Source of the DNA: Phyto melanocephala
Lineage: Eukaryota > Arthropoda > Insecta > Diptera > Rhinophoridae
Length of the DNA: 64,000 nt
Reading direction: 5' to 3'
Assembly: GCA_941918925.1 (NCBI GenBank)
Contig: OW799236.1
Location: 81,990,213 to 82,054,212, forward strand
Position 1 is the stretch's first letter, and each line of letters starts with the position of its first letter. The notes below the pieces were generated by a model that ran no database searches, was not told where the DNA came from, and saw only the letters and a list, made by a program, of their open reading frames with translations. Of this stretch, positions 44,850-57,640 are shown in pieces. A program made the translations under genes and the position numbers.

Positions 44850-47800
44850 GTGTTAGATGCAATATGTTGAAATTAAACCTGATGATTTTTCGAGTGTAAC
44901 CTGTAAACAGTTTAACTGTCATCATTGTTGTTATACTCGCTATATTGTCATTTGCTTTGGCTCGAGTTATGTTAAACTTATTTTGTTGCTGCAGTTGTGT
45001 TTTTGCTTTTAGCATATTTTTTACGCTTTTCTACTATACTTTTTTAAAAACTTTTTTTCTTTTTGTTTGTTACTGTTTTTCAATTTTATTTTACTCTCTT
45101 TTTGTAGTCACTGCGTTGCTGTTGAATGTTATTATTTTAGTTGTTGTTTGTGTATTTGAAAACATCTTGTAAAATAGTTAAACTATAAATCTAAATAAAT
45201 GTCAACCTGTAGCATATAGCAATTGCTGCTTGTTTTCAACATGTTCAAGTTTAGTTGAAGAGGTTTCAGTTGCTGTGGCTGTTAGTTTAGATGCTTGGTT
45301 TTATTTTTGGTAATACCACTTTGCCTTAAACTCTGCTGGCACTTAGACATTTTAAGAGTTAAACGTAGAGTGAAAAAAAGGAGAAACTGATAAGAATTGA
45401 AAAGCATTGAATTACCAATTTTTATAATACTTATACCTGTAAAAGGTTTTGCCATGTGTATAGTTAACAGAGATTGTTGATGTGTAAGATGATTTTTCTT
45501 TTCTGGGTACTTCTTTATCATTATTGCTTGAAACATAAATTTGTTAGTATAAATTGCAGCCAGTATGAGCAGTAAAGATTTCATATGTTGCATTTTTTCT
45601 TTCTTGTAATTTAAGCCTTATTTTGGGCTTATTTGCATCAAGTGCATTTGTTGTTTTCATTAGATGCTGCTGCTCCTATAAAATCTCTTCTTTTTCAGAT
45701 ACCAAATAATTTGTATGTTACTAGTGTGTGTTACATACACAAATGTATGTGTATATGTATATGCTTGTACTTTTCTGGGTGGGTTATCTTAAATCTTAAC
45801 GCATTTTAAGTGCTTTTTTCACTTTAATGTTAAGACACCAAAACATAACACAATATGTCGTCATATTGTACATATTGTGGCTAGACTTTAGAAAGAGATG
45901 CTGATAAGCGGAGTACAAAAAAATATTAATAGCAGTTATATAGATTTTAAGAATAAAAGTGTTTTCCCAAATTAATTGTCAATTTTGTTGAGACTAGTTT
46001 AATGTGTTCGCAACAGCAACAAAAAATTTATTACAGCAGTTTTGTTGGAGTAGCAAAAACAAAAGATGGTGTTTTAATTGCAATCTATTGAGTTTAATTA
46101 TATTTTGAGTGCTAAAGATAAGTTTTGAAAATAAATTTTACAATTCTCGTAAAACAATTCAAATTTGAATAAGGAAGTAACAAGAGGGTAGGAGAAGTTT
46201 AAAAAAAATCAAATTCATCTGAAATGTATGATAAAGATATTTAAAAAAAAGTTCTTTATATAAATTATTAGTTTAAAGTAAATTTGATATTATTAACGAT
46301 TGAAATTAACATTTTATTGGTAACCTCCCGTTTGCTGTAATATATTAGATTTCACATGTCACCATTAAGGTAATGATTGATGCTTTGAAGTATTTTTTTT
46401 TTTACTGAATTGAAATAATTATTTAAAAATGTCTAACTCTTATACAAAAATTCTTGCAAATCATATGGAGGATGTTTAGGCCAAAAACCACCAACGATGT
46501 TGAATTGTGGAAAATGTCAGAGGAACTATCGATTCATCTGCAAATAATGAAAATCAATCGAAGTTGAATGAACCGTACATTTTGCTAGCCAACCGAATGC
46601 AAGATAAACCACATATCAGCCAGTAAACGTAGGTGTCGAGAAGGAGCACATGGCGACCGGCTTTGGCTCAGGAAACCGAAATACCTAATATGTCATTCGA
46701 TTAACTTGATAAACTAAGATAGAATTACATTCTAGATAGGCAATGTTTCCAAGAGGAATAAAAACGTGAAGAAAAAAATTACAAAAACAATAATATTGAC
46801 CTTAACGCCTTAGTTATCGCAATCGCTTCTAAATTTGTCCAATAAAAAAATTGTGGACTATTATGAAAAGTAATTTAAAGTCATTTAGTGTTGTTATTAA
46901 GTGTTATTTACACGAGTTTAATTTTAATACAAAAACAGTTTTAAAGAGCTTAAATAAAAGCTTTTAAACTTCTCATACAGGATGGCTCAAATCGTATTCC
47001 CTAACATACAAAAATAATTCTTTAAATGCTGTGCTCCTCAAAAACGTGTCACACTAATGACTATTTTTTGTGGATGATTTCCAGTCGAAATTTATCATTA
47101 GCAAGGAGATTTACTTTTATATGAAAAGATACGTATTGAAGAAAAAATAGCGATTGCATTACATCCACCCGGTGTTACCGGGCCTATTTTTTAGGATGCT
47201 CAGAGTAATACTCTTATTGTGACTAGGGATAATGAGTATTTAATGAGAATGTATCGTGATAAAATAATGTATTGGGATTTACAATACAATACAGAACGAA
47301 CAGCTCACAGAATAAAAATTTTTATATAATGCGTTTCCAAGTCGCCTTATGTCAAGTTTTGTCAATATCCAGTGACCGTTAAGATTAATTTTAATTTTCG
47401 TTTTTGACTTTTTTGTTTTCTGTTTATTTAAGATACCGGCCCATATCAATAAGCCACATACGTGAAAGACTCTTAAAGAGAATATTCGAAATTAGTGTAA
47501 GAAGTGACAAACCAAAGTTGTGAGCAGAAAGAACCAAATGGTCATCTATAAAGGTGGTGGACACTTGGTCAAAATTTTATTTTAAACCTCGTAAAAACAC
47601 ACCTGAAAGACAAAATAAAAATTAAAGAGGAAAATAATGGAATATAAGTAAAACAATATCAGATGAGTGCTGTTGAGCCAACCTGTATTAAACAAACCAT
47701 TGCTTTATTTTAAAATATATCTTCCCAATTAAAAGTTATCATGATCTCAAAATTGCTTCATGATCATGAGTGAGTTATCATGATCATATCATCATGTTTG

Positions 47801-48409
47801 AGCATCGAACAATTTTTTGTAATAACTTGAATGTGTCTGGTTTGGACCAATCCTCTAAATTTTTTGTTCTGGTTACAACAGCGTTGTGAGGACAATTATG
47901 TGAACAACGATATCTGACATCAAAAAGCATTTTTAAAGGTAATAGACGGCATTTATAAACTGCAAATGAATACCTTCTAAACGTTCTATTGCGAATCAAT
48001 CGATGGTAGGTTATTATTTATTCCGATATCAATTTAAGATTTAAGGTTGATTCCTAAGTTATGAAATATTCTTTACTTTAATCTAAATCTACGACAAGAA
48101 TGCAAATGAAAAATTGTTAACCTCTGAAGAATGATTACAATGCCAACAATGGCCGTTAAGTTATAGTTAAGTTTTTAAAAACAACAAAAACTATACTTCT
48201 AAGTATATAAAACGATACATTTGAACTTTCAATTTGGATACGGATAGAGGCCAGTTAAGACTATATTAAAATTTGTAAGACTAGTCAAAATTTCGTGTAG
48301 AATAAAAAAAGCAAAAGCAGATGAAAATTTGACAATGTAATAGTTTTTTTATTTTATTTTTGAAATACTCTTTTTAAAAGAGTGGGCATTTCTAAAATTA
48401 AAAGAAATA
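44850..48409. other. AT-rich DNA with a few GC-richer patches, no gene recognised
   Basis: Patches at 46,470-46,690, 47,160-47,260 and 47,780-48,000 have more balanced composition and could be remnants of mobile-element coding sequence. I find no convincing motif in any frame. Frames at 45,282-45,593 and 47,784-47,999 on the minus strand have no partner exon signals. Confidence 0.4.
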
Positions 48410-48660
48410 TTTAAAAAAAAAATTTTTTTAAAAATTTTTAAAAAATTAAAAAAAAAATATTAAAAAAAAATATGTAATAAAAATATAAATAATATATAAA
48501 ATAAAATAAAATATTTTTTTTGTTGGCTCAGCTGGGATTCAATGCCACGTTTACTCTAACCAGTATATATGTATGTTGTTGTTGTAATTGTGAAAAATAC
48601 GAGGTGGTCGTGGTTTTTTGCTCATATCTCTTCACCACAGGTAAAGGGTATAAAAATGAG
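48410..48660 (-). mobile_element. DINE-1-like repeat fragment, copy E
   Basis: From an A/T-only tract, the sequence runs through ATGCCACGTTTACTCTAACC, CAGTATATATGTATGTTGTT and GAGGTGGTCGTGGTTTTTTG, then CTCATATCTC. It matches the complement of 43,195-43,330 in copy D. Both element termini are missing. Confidence 0.65.
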
Positions 48661-51164
48661 ACGAATGAATTTATGTTTCCAGAACTTACAAAAATTGTAA
48701 GAGGAATGATATCAGTTCCAAATTCATTAGAACTTTTCTTACCGAAATATGATTAAAAACAAAGAAAATAAAACAGACTACAAACTGTATATCAAGTATT
48801 ATCAAAATTGTAATTGTGATCTCGAAATCAATACAAAAGCCAATACGTAGAACCTTAATTTTCTTTATATGCAAATATTTTATACTCGTACATATTTAAT
48901 ACTGAATAACTTTTTTTATATTATAGTAAAAATTAAATTTAATGCATATTTTTATAGTCTTAATACTTCCAAGTAAAAATAATATAATTTAAGAAAAAAA
49001 TTGCTTAAATACAATTAGGAAAAGTATAATTTGTCAAGCCATTTAATACAATTTTAAATTTCCTAATGCCATCCCTGCCTGCTTTATGCTAATAGTGTAA
49101 ACGCAAAAAAAGCTTACATTATACTTTTGCTTTCTCACATTTTTCTTCTACAAAATCTAATCAAAATCTAAATAAAATCTTACTTGTATCATAGTCAAAA
49201 CCTTCCTTAACTAAATTTGACTCATTTTTAATTTTGAAAATAAAGCTGAGTCTTAATTTCGAGAGTTTAAAAAATAAATTAACATAATCTTAAAATGCAT
49301 GAAATCCATATATGATTTTTCTTTAAAATTCATTCACTAAAAACCCGATATAATTTATTTTATTAACCTTTATTGGATAAATTCATAATTTTTAGGATTA
49401 TGTTAAAATTTCTTTACAGCAACATCTTTATAATTATTGTTTTAACTTAAGAAACGGTGATTGGAAATTAAGACTGCGACTTAACCACATTCGTTTTATT
49501 TTAAGAGCTAAATCTTTATACAGCTTTAATGCTACTGCATACTTATAGCTGTTACCCCAAATTTTTTTAAATCATTTAATGATCTCGTATTCATTGAGTT
49601 GCATACATATACATAATTGTTTTTGTTTTAAAGCTTAATTTAACGGTTTTACAAAAAAATTGGCGATTAAACATAATTTATGTTTCAAAACCACTGCCAC
49701 AACATAAAATGTAAGCAGCACACTTTAAGATAAAAATCTTTGTAGCAAGAAGCGTATACATATATCATTGTCCTCTAAAATACATTTGAACTTTTTATGC
49801 ACGTGAAACAATTTACAATAAATCCAATGTAGTGGTGCATGCAACAACAGTTATACATGCATGAAATACGCACTTACTAAACATGCAGTCATATTACATG
49901 AGAAATTAGCTAAAAATAATAAAATGTCAACAGCATTGAGCTAAAAAGTTGATGTTGGAAACAAATAAGGAGGGCATTCAAGTAATAAGGGTTGCTGTAT
50001 TGCTGCCTGCCTTAAGTTATAAAAGCTAAGGGTGTTAAGCATGCAGCTAAGCATGTGTGTATAAATGTATGCATGCAATGTTGTACCATTATAATAAAAG
50101 TTAAACTTTTTAACAAATGTTACACTTTATTGTAATTTTTTTTTCTTGTTTTAATTTTTGCTTTGTTTGAGTTTTGTTTTTTTTTTAAGAATGATAGAGC
50201 GGGAAAAGACAAGGGTTAAAGTATTAAAAGAGTTTGTTTGATACAAGTATATGGTCGAAATAAGACAATGATAATGTTACCCAGGGGACCTTTTATGTTT
50301 TTAGTTTTCTTCTCATATTTTCAATGTTAAACATCCCTTTTTTTTTTAAGTGCAACCATAAATCTTGCAAGTGAACAGGTTAAAAACAAGAAATCTTAAA
50401 AGATTTCCAAAATGGTTTTAAATTTCCAAAGATTTTTGTTAAATGAAATTACAAATTTTAAATCTTTGTTGAGTAAATGGATAATATTATTATAATTTTG
50501 AAATAAGTTATTTAATTTTTTAGAAATTTAATTAATATTACAATAATTAGATAACGCTACTAGATCTACTAATTTTGCTGTTTAAAAGAATTTTTATTGG
50601 TTTCCTAACAACAAATATTTCATACATTTATCAGAAAATTCTCGAAAAATTCTGTTAAAAAGTTTGTAAATTTCCAATTTATATTTAATATAAAAAAAAT
50701 GTGAATAATAAAATGTTTTTTGTAAAAAAAAATATTTAATGACACATGAGAGTATTCTAAATGCATGCTTTTCAGTAAGAAATTTCCACTCCTTCCAGGG
50801 CGACGCCTTTGAGTATCGACAATATCGGTAATGCATTGGGATCTGAATATGTTGTAAAAGTTTAAGTGGTTGCGTTCGATTTTCAAATAAATACGGCTTA
50901 TAATGAAATCGCCAACAGAAACGTTTGACACTCTTATCAGATCTTTTAACTTTATTTTGTTCTTGTTTTTTGTTGGCAAAAATTTATTGGTTTGTGTGAA
51001 AACATATGGAATTTTATCGAAAATATGGTAACATTGTTGAACGAAATAGTCTATTAAAACGGATCATAAGAAATTCGTCCTGCCAACAAAATGCTGAATT
51101 CAGAGACGTATTTTAGATACCAATTTGTATAGACAATTTCGTTACGTCGGAGTTCAAGATAATC
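48661..51164. other. AT-rich non-coding DNA
   Basis: A minus-strand frame at 50,620-50,979 has a short basic, Arg-rich stretch (QRRRPGRSGNF) and is slightly GC-richer at 50,785-50,950. It matches no family I know and has no clear start or splice context. Confidence 0.4.
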
Positions 51165-51239
51165 ATGAAATTTAAAATAAGTGAAGAAAAAAATAACCAG
51201 CTGACGAAACAAGATTACCTGATGAATAAATATGCCTTG
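51165..51239 (-). mobile_element. hAT-like MITE (CAAGGCATATTTATTCATC family), one-ended fragment
   Basis: Read on the minus strand: CAAGGCATATTTATTCATCA, then GGTAATCTTGTTTCGTCAGC and TGGTTATTTTTTTC, then CTTATTTTAAATTTCA. It is the left arm of the elements at 57,421 and 61,943. Similarity stops after about 75 bp, so the copy is truncated. Confidence 0.6.
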
Positions 51240-54033
51240 ATAGGCAATACAACCTTTATATCTATGATACTTCTTAGTTATAAATTCAGTGTTGTTATTT
51301 AGCGTGTTTTAAGAACTTTTGGTTAATTTTTGTCTAGGATACTTACATACTTGTAATGAAAACATTGTTATCTTCTAGTATCCCAGCAAAAAAAATTTTG
51401 CACCAGTTCAAGGTGAATAACATTATTCACGATATCTAATTCATAAGTGCAAAAGGAGGCATGAATAATGCTTTTCCAAATACAAAATAGTTAGCTGTTG
51501 ATGTTATTTAAAATAAATGCAAATGCATACAAAAAATCTTCAAAAACTCATGTACACAAACATTATTAGCTCATGAAACATAGGTTCCTTTCATCTACTG
51601 CGCATGCGTTCCATGCACTTATTTTAATTTAGTGAAAATTTTTAATACATTTATATTAACACATGCTCTCCAATGAGACGTTAATGTAAAAATCATGCAT
51701 GTGTCACCTAAATTGAACCGCCTTCACCATGTGTTGAACTCAGGCAGTCACTATTTCCTTTGCATTTTCTTTTGCTGGGTATGCTTTTTAGAAGTCAATA
51801 GTTTAAGATTGGCTTAAAAATGATTCTTCAAATCTATCGGAATTCATTACATATCGTATTCCATTACACACCTAATTATTTCAAATGTATCTTTTGTTGA
51901 AAAAATATAGGTTGTACGATTTACGTTATAACTTACTGTAAAGTTGTCTAAAATAGTTGAAAATTCGCCAGAGCATAGTTTTGAATCGCGTTAATGCAAT
52001 GGCGTTATTTTTAATTTTTAGCTCATTTTATTTATTTATTTTATTTATTCATTTATTTTTGTCACAGAAATATTAAGCCTTACTCATTTTATTTATATAT
52101 CAACTACCGTAATCATAAAATTTGAAATATATTTTATTTCAATTTTTTTATACAAATTTTTCTTAAAATAGATTTCAAATACATTAAACTTTGAACGATT
52201 ATAAGCCTAAATGTACAACTTCAATAACTTATTATTTTGAATATTCGTTTAACTAGCAAATTTGTATATATCCGTACCTGTTTTAAATTTCAACAGAAAA
52301 CAAATAAAAATATAAAAAAACTCTTTTGCCTTGTTAAACTATAAGATAATAAAATAAACTACATAAAACTGTTATTTTCTATTTTTAGGTCACTAGACAG
52401 CCTTTAGACTTTTAACAACATTTGTAACTGCCTCAAACATACTTTAAATTTTTTCTCCTCCATTTTTGAGGAAATTTGACTCCTATTTAAATTTTTAGTT
52501 ATGCTCTAGTTGTATGAATGTATGAAGGAAAAAAGAACTATATTGTTCTTCTTGCTCTATAAAATTCCTACAAGTGTCTATAGTGTGTTAAAAAACATAA
52601 AACACTAACAATTCATAGTTGTATTTATATTCTAAGGCTATTTTACAGCAACTAATAATACCTTTTCGTTTTGAAAAGAATACTTGAAAAAAGATCTCTG
52701 TTATATAGTTTAATGTTCAGAAGAAAATTACAATAGTTTTCAGTTTCCCTTGTTAAATATAGCTGGAAAACAAAGATTATTTTAACTGCACATACCTTGG
52801 AGATATTTCGTATGCATATGAAAAATTGTTGTTTGAAGTGAGTATTGAATTTTGTTTTAATGCAAAATAGGGTCAATAGATAATACATTAGAGATATGAT
52901 GAATTGATTTATTTAACAAGAATAGAAAAAGAGAAAAACACAAAACGAAATAAGTAGGTTGGCATCAGTCTAACGGGCAAATTACTGAAAACTGATTATA
53001 AACTACAATGTTAAGAAATAATTTGAGTTGATGGGCAGGAAAGTTTAAATTCTACATACATGTGTAAAGAATAATTGGTTAAAGGTTTCGAATTGAGAGG
53101 CAAACTAAAGGCTTAAATTAAACGAAAAACAGTAAGGTAGTTACGTATTCTACACAAAACTTAATCAACTATAAGACTTTATGTCTTACATTCTTGCTTA
53201 TAAATAAATGTAAAAAAAACATTTCCAATTGGTGTTTTTAAGACTTTTCTAAGTCATAATATTCTTGATTTTCTTACCAAAATAATTTAAGTAGTAATAT
53301 TTTTTCTGTTACATATCTTTAAATTTTCTTTACTTTATTTTAAATTTGTAAGTAAATATTTTAAGAAATATTTCAATATAATTTTGCCCAATAAGAAAAA
53401 ACTCTTATTATTTTGCACCATATGTTTTGAAGAGTAGAATTTAAGCAAATATTAATATTTTTACGTATATATGTATGTGCTTATGTTACAAGAAACAGGT
53501 AGTTTTCTTTCCTAAAAGTATATCTGTATTTGCTTGTACGTATGTGTTGTATGTATGCATATTGCCCTGTCTGACATCCCGTCGTGTAATTCACTTATAA
53601 ATTTTTATGTATTTTACCCCATACTTCTAACAAGCATTTAGTTTATTTGTTTAAGTACAAGGTTTTATAGTTAATAAATTTTTCCATAAGTGTGCATATA
53701 TATGTATGTATATGTATGTATAAATGTGTGCTAGGCATCCTAGGGTTTTTCACAAGATCATATTACATATTTCTAAGAGTACAGATTGTTTTTATAAAGA
53801 AAAAAAACTGCATAACGGGAAGAACTATATACATACATATGCATGGTATATGATAGATAGAAAATGGCTGACTGTGTGCTAGAAAAATTTAATTTCAAGG
53901 GTGAAAATGTTTTTATATTTTTCTTTTAAGTTGTATAATTGATGTTTAAAACGAAAATAGGAATAAAAGATTTTTACTTATTTTGAAAATGAGAAATAAT
54001 TAAAAAATAAAACGTAAATCTTTCAAAAAGAAA
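51240..54033. other. AT-rich non-coding DNA with TATG microsatellites
   Basis: Contains (TTTA)n-like runs near 52,030 and TATGTATG runs near 53,465 and 53,700. No gene is recognised. Confidence 0.5.
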
Positions 54034-54228
54034 CTAGTTAGGTTAGGTTGAAAAGGAGGGGTATAAAAGCCCAAACCCATGACAGGTATACACGTATGCC
54101 CAGTTGGCATGTTGTGCGCTCCATGTGGAAAACGGAATTCCCAAACAAAAAAAAAACCATAAACATAACCAGTCCCCTCAATGTAACGCCTTATGGATCT
54201 CCAGTTCGAGTTCCCCAGGTATTCCTAA
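54034..54228 (-). mobile_element. Second copy of the TAACC-tailed LINE 3' end, truncated
   Basis: The minus-strand sequence matches 42,000-42,235. From the left edge it has the tail complement TTAGGTTAGGTTGAAAAGGA, then the 3' UTR with CCAGTTGGCATGTTGTGCGC, then the end of the coding region (CTCCAGTTCGAGTTCCCCAG). About 20-30 bp around the stop codon are deleted relative to the other copy. Similarity ends at GGTATTC. No target duplication is found. Confidence 0.8.
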
Positions 54229-54300
54229 CATTTTAAACACAACAAAATACAATTTCTAAGCACTTTTATTTTTAACTAAAAATTTTAAAAAACCATACAC

Positions 54301-54406
54301 GATCGAAATTTTACTTGAACGATCGAATTCGCTGTACTTTAGGTATAGAGATTCTAAAATGAATTTTCAATTTCCGATCACGTTCGAATGCCGTAATTTG
54401 CCCCCC
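54301..54406. mobile_element. Foldback MITE family A, copy 3, left end missing
   Basis: GATCGAAATTTTACTTGAAC, then GATCGAATTCGCTGTACTTT, AGGTATAGAGATTCTAA and CACGTTCGAATGCCGTAATT follow the 5,902 copy closely. The left terminal repeat has been lost; the right terminus ends in GCCCC. Confidence 0.72.
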
Positions 54407-54639
54407 GATTCAATTTCAGGTTCAATAATGAAATTAACAAATTTAAGTAAAATTTTGTGTATATTAGGATATATCACTAAAGTTATAAATTAAAAAAAAA
54501 TTTTTTAAAAAAAGCATTTTTTATATAAAATTTTCTTTGAACCAAATATTTATAAAAACAGTGAAAGAAAATTAAATTAATTTTAGGCTAGTGTTTGTTT
54601 AAACATATTTTGATAATAAAAAATTGTTGCAAGTGCGTT

Positions 54640-55161
54640 GTGGCTTTATAACTCAAGAACGGGCTCACTTCTCCGAACCAAATGTTTAGGCATTGTTCGG
54701 ACTATTAAGTAGACTGTTTATGTGAAGTTTTCACAAAACACGTCGAGCGGTTTACTGGTAAAAAAGGGTGAAATCGGTAACACAGTATCTCCGGGCTTAA
54801 TAAAGATATCACAAAAATTTGGAAAGGATCAAAGAGCCTGTTGAAAATAATTGGATTGGTCTCTGGTACTTTTTGGAAACTTTGAGTTTTAAGGGATAAA
54901 ATGGGTAAAAACTGAATTTTGGTACTTATTTGAACAGCATTAATTTTTGAGAGGGATAGCAATAGGAAAGAAGTAAAAACTTAGTTTTATTTTAATTCAA
55001 ACAATTTATAATTAATTTTTGTACTTTTTCGAACTTTTGGAATTTAGGGGGAAAAGGGCTAAAACGGGTACAATCGGTAATTTTGTATCTTTGAACCTAA
55101 TGCATGTAGGTTTTTTTATTATTTCACTTGATAAATAACGAAGCACGTACCGGGCGGCTAG
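54640..55161 (+). mobile_element. Helitron 3' portion, 5' end not found
   Basis: Ends AAGCACGTACCGGGCGGCTAG followed by T, the CTAG|T terminus of insect Helitrons, with a GC-rich hairpin-like segment before it. Upstream are degenerate repeats of roughly 150-160 bp with AAAAGGG..AAATCGGTAA..GTATCT words (near 54,760 and 55,055), as in internal Helitron arrays. Short open frames here are repeat artefacts. The left limit is approximate. Confidence 0.65.
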
Positions 55162-55739
55162 TATTTTGATAATAATTTTTCGTTTGTATTTTTCCTTTTG
55201 TTCACCAAAAATATTTAATTTTATAAATGGTGCATTCACGAGGTGTGTCGTATTGCCATAACTTAAAAAAATTTAAAAAATTTAAAAAAAATATAGTATC
55301 TCTTGTTTGTTGTAAAAACTTATTAAATTATGAATTTACTAGTCGATAGAAACTAAACAAAAACAAACTTCAACCTTATATGTTTGCCTTTTATCCACTG
55401 AAAACCAGAGTTCTAAGTAAAATTCAATCCAATCTCCAAACAAAATCTTTAAATACGATCAGTTTCATTTAAATGTGGTAAAAATTCATTTTTGAAAAAA
55501 GGTTATTTAATTGATTATTTTTTTTTAATGAATAATTTTTATTTTATGTATTTTGCTGATGGCAATAGTAATTGAATCTTTCAACAGCATCTGTCAAATA
55601 AGCCTTTAATAAACCTAAAATATTTTTTATAAATGCGGCCCGAATACTTTAATAATTTTAACGATACTACTGACCTTTCTTGTAATAAACAAGTGCAATA
55701 ATTTAACTTATTAAATTTTAATTACATTGTCGGAAGAAA

Positions 55740-56115
55740 TGTCCCTGTAGAAGAAAAGTATCAATTGCCTCAAAGCTACTAGTAAAATTGATAGAACAGC
55801 AAGCACTAGTGCTAACGGGGTTAGAGTTTTTATGGAAAAATACTAGTACCTAACACTTGCAAATTAATAGATTTTTTTTGACAGCTTTTTTATTTATGAT
55901 TTTTTAATTATAACCTTTAGAATCCAATTGGGACCAAGTGTACTATTAACAGTATTAGTATACGCCTACATTTAGTACTAGGTACTAGTGATTTCTTAAA
56001 CACACTCATTGTAATTTGAGTATTAAAATAGTATAAGATAGTTATTAGTTGCGAGCTAGTACTGGTAAATTTTAATGCTAGTATAATCCTAGTTATACAC
56101 TAGCTCTATATCTTG
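55740..56115. other. CTAGT motif cluster, probable transposon remnant
   Basis: About ten ACTAGT/CTAGTA/GTACTA words lie within 375 bp: ACTAGTAAAA, CACTAGTGCT, ACTAGTACC, AGTACTAGGTACTAGTG, GCTAGTACTGG, GCTAGTATAA and CACTAGCTC. They occur in both orientations. The edges have CCCTGTAGAAG and, inverted, CCCTGCAAGAT. No target duplication is visible. Confidence 0.4.
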
Positions 56116-56393
56116 CAGGGAGTAAAACAAAGCTTTTGTTGTGTATTTTATTTTATAGACATCTAAATAAATAAATATCAAATGTCGTTGGTAACTGCTT
56201 CACTTAAGAAAGGCTGCATCGTTTTCGATCATTTATTTTTAAATATTTGTCATTATTATTATGTTTTTACGTTCAGTTTTTAATATATCTAAAATTGGAT
56301 ATTTTAAAATAATCTATAAAATTCCAGAATGGTTTTTACCGAAATTTTTTCGTGATATCTAAAGAAAATTTGAAATCACTCCTTTATTAACTA

Positions 56394-56595
56394 CTAGCTT
56401 GTGCCCGCGACTTCGTCTGCGTAGTTATCGGGATAAATGGTAGACATAGTATTAGCAACACAAATAAAAATATTTACAACACAAACAACCCGTTTAGGAT
56501 GTGTTATGATGAGTTTGCCAACGACTTCGCGTTATTATCGCTATAAAAAGTAGCCTATATGTTAATCTAGGTTGTTATCTATCTATGTGCCGAAA
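56394..56595 (-). mobile_element. Helitron-like 3' end fragment
   Basis: On the minus strand the segment ends CGAAGTCGCGGGCACAAGCTAG followed by T, with an A|T insertion context. The block AAAAAGTAGCCTATATGTTA and the words CCCGCGACTTCGTC are widely repeated in insect genomes. Its 5' part is missing. An alternative reading is the 3' end of a LINE or SINE carrying the same sequence. Confidence 0.55.
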
Positions 56596-56599
56596 TAGC

Positions 56600-56763
56600 T
56601 AAGGGCATGATTTTGTCAGACCGATAAATGACTTTGCAATATATAGCATTCATTTAGTATCTTTTTATCCATTAAAATTTTTCACTATTAATAATAATAA
56701 CAATAAAAAATTTAAGTTTTAATACTGAAAATATATTTATCGGGCACAAAAAATCCTGCCTTA
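56600..56763. mobile_element. PIF/Harbinger-type MITE, copy 3, lacking the outer terminal repeats
   Basis: TAAGGGCATGATTTTGTCAG at the left and GGGCACAAAAAATCCTGCC then TTA at the right correspond to inner parts of the 29,033 element's inverted repeats. The interior (ATGACTTTGCAA, TTTTTATCCATTAA, AACAATAAAAAATTTAAGTT) matches too. The outermost ~28 bp are absent on both sides at nearly the same position. Confidence 0.7.
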
Positions 56764-57029
56764 TAGAAAATATGTGAATTTTACGACAATTTTTAACTAA
56801 TAGAATTAAAAAATATAATTTTAAATCGCACTAAAAATAATAGCGAAAAATAAAGTCTTTATTGAAATAAGAAAAAAAAAAATTAAAATAATATTATAAA
56901 ATTTTTAAATATTTAAGAAAAAATTCCTCAGAAGCCTCGAGATAAATTTCTTGAGATATTTATTGTTAAACAGAAAGTAAATATAACAATCAATTAATTG
57001 AATTACAAATATCACAAAACACGAAGATC

Positions 57030-57395
57030 CGCATATTCAAGGCCTACACAAAATCTCTACTGCATTATGGTTGCAAAAATTAGCAAAACTACAAACATTA
57101 CAGCACAGAGACTCATAGTATTTTTAAACAAGTGTCAACGAAAAATACCTATGACGAATATTTTGATCAAATAAAACACAGAGCACTGAAGAAAACAATG
57201 GAAGAACCAAGAGTTCGCCAAATTACAACAAGAAAATGGAGATGGAGAGGACATACCCACCGTAAACCTATTAGCAGCGTTACGAGAACCGAATAAGGAA
57301 GAATTTCCAAGAATATCGGAGCTCTGATCGTAAAAAGAATACATGGCGTAGAACAATTTTAAATGAACTTAAGAGTAGACAAATCTTTTGCTGAA
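57030..57395 (+). pseudogene. LINE reverse transcriptase C-terminal relic (WRWIGHTLRKP type), copy 2
   Basis: The frames read 'FKAYTKSLLHYGC', then 'FLNKCQRKIPMTNILIK', 'TRKWRWRGHTHRKPISSVTR' and, after a shift, 'RKKNTWRRTILNELKSRQ'. This is the C-terminal sequence of LINE reverse transcriptases: LLYG.E.W, F.N.CLR.I, KRKWRWIGHTLRKP...ITRQAL, GRP..TWRR....EL. At least three frameshifts and several stops are present. It is the same family as the relic at 41,060-42,625. Confidence 0.75.
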
Positions 57396-57420
57396 ATTAA
57401 ATGTATTTGTTATGATAGAA

Positions 57421-57630
57421 TAAAGGCATATTTATTCATCAGGTACTCTTGATTCGTCAGCTGATTATTTTTTTCAATACTTATTTTAAGTTTCAGCTGT
57501 CAAAATGCATAAATAAAAAACAATTTTCTCTCTTTTCTAATTTATTTCAAATGTCAAACTTTATATAAAAAAAATATAAACAAAAAAATTCTCTCCGAAC
57601 TGCAATTACCTGATGAATAAATATGCCCTG
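57421..57630. mobile_element. hAT-like MITE, 210 bp, with exact target duplication
   Basis: The ends TAAAGGCATATTTATTCATC and (reverse-complemented from the right) CAGGGCATATTTATTCATC pair for over 20 bp, through CAGGTA. The direct repeat TGATAGAATA occurs at 57,413-57,422 and 57,631-57,640. Taking 8 bp (TGATAGAA) as the duplication, the termini TAAAG and CAGGG both fit the hAT rule YARNG. The interior has the words CGTCAGCTGATTATTTTTTT and TCTCTCCGAACTGCAATTAC. Confidence 0.82.
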
Positions 57631-57640
57631 TGATAGAATA

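Noticed and set aside
45282..45593. 103-codon minus-strand frame
   Set aside because: No recognisable domain, and composition is like neighbouring non-coding DNA.
47784..47999. 71-codon minus-strand frame with CSHNCPHN
   Set aside because: The Cys/His pattern is not a standard zinc finger, and no flanking evidence for a gene or element exists. It is kept only as part of a GC-richer patch.
50620..50979. 119-codon minus-strand frame with a basic QRRRPGRSGNF stretch
   Set aside because: The first two thirds look somewhat coding-like, but the rest is Phe/Ile/Lys noise. No family, start context or splice site convinced me.
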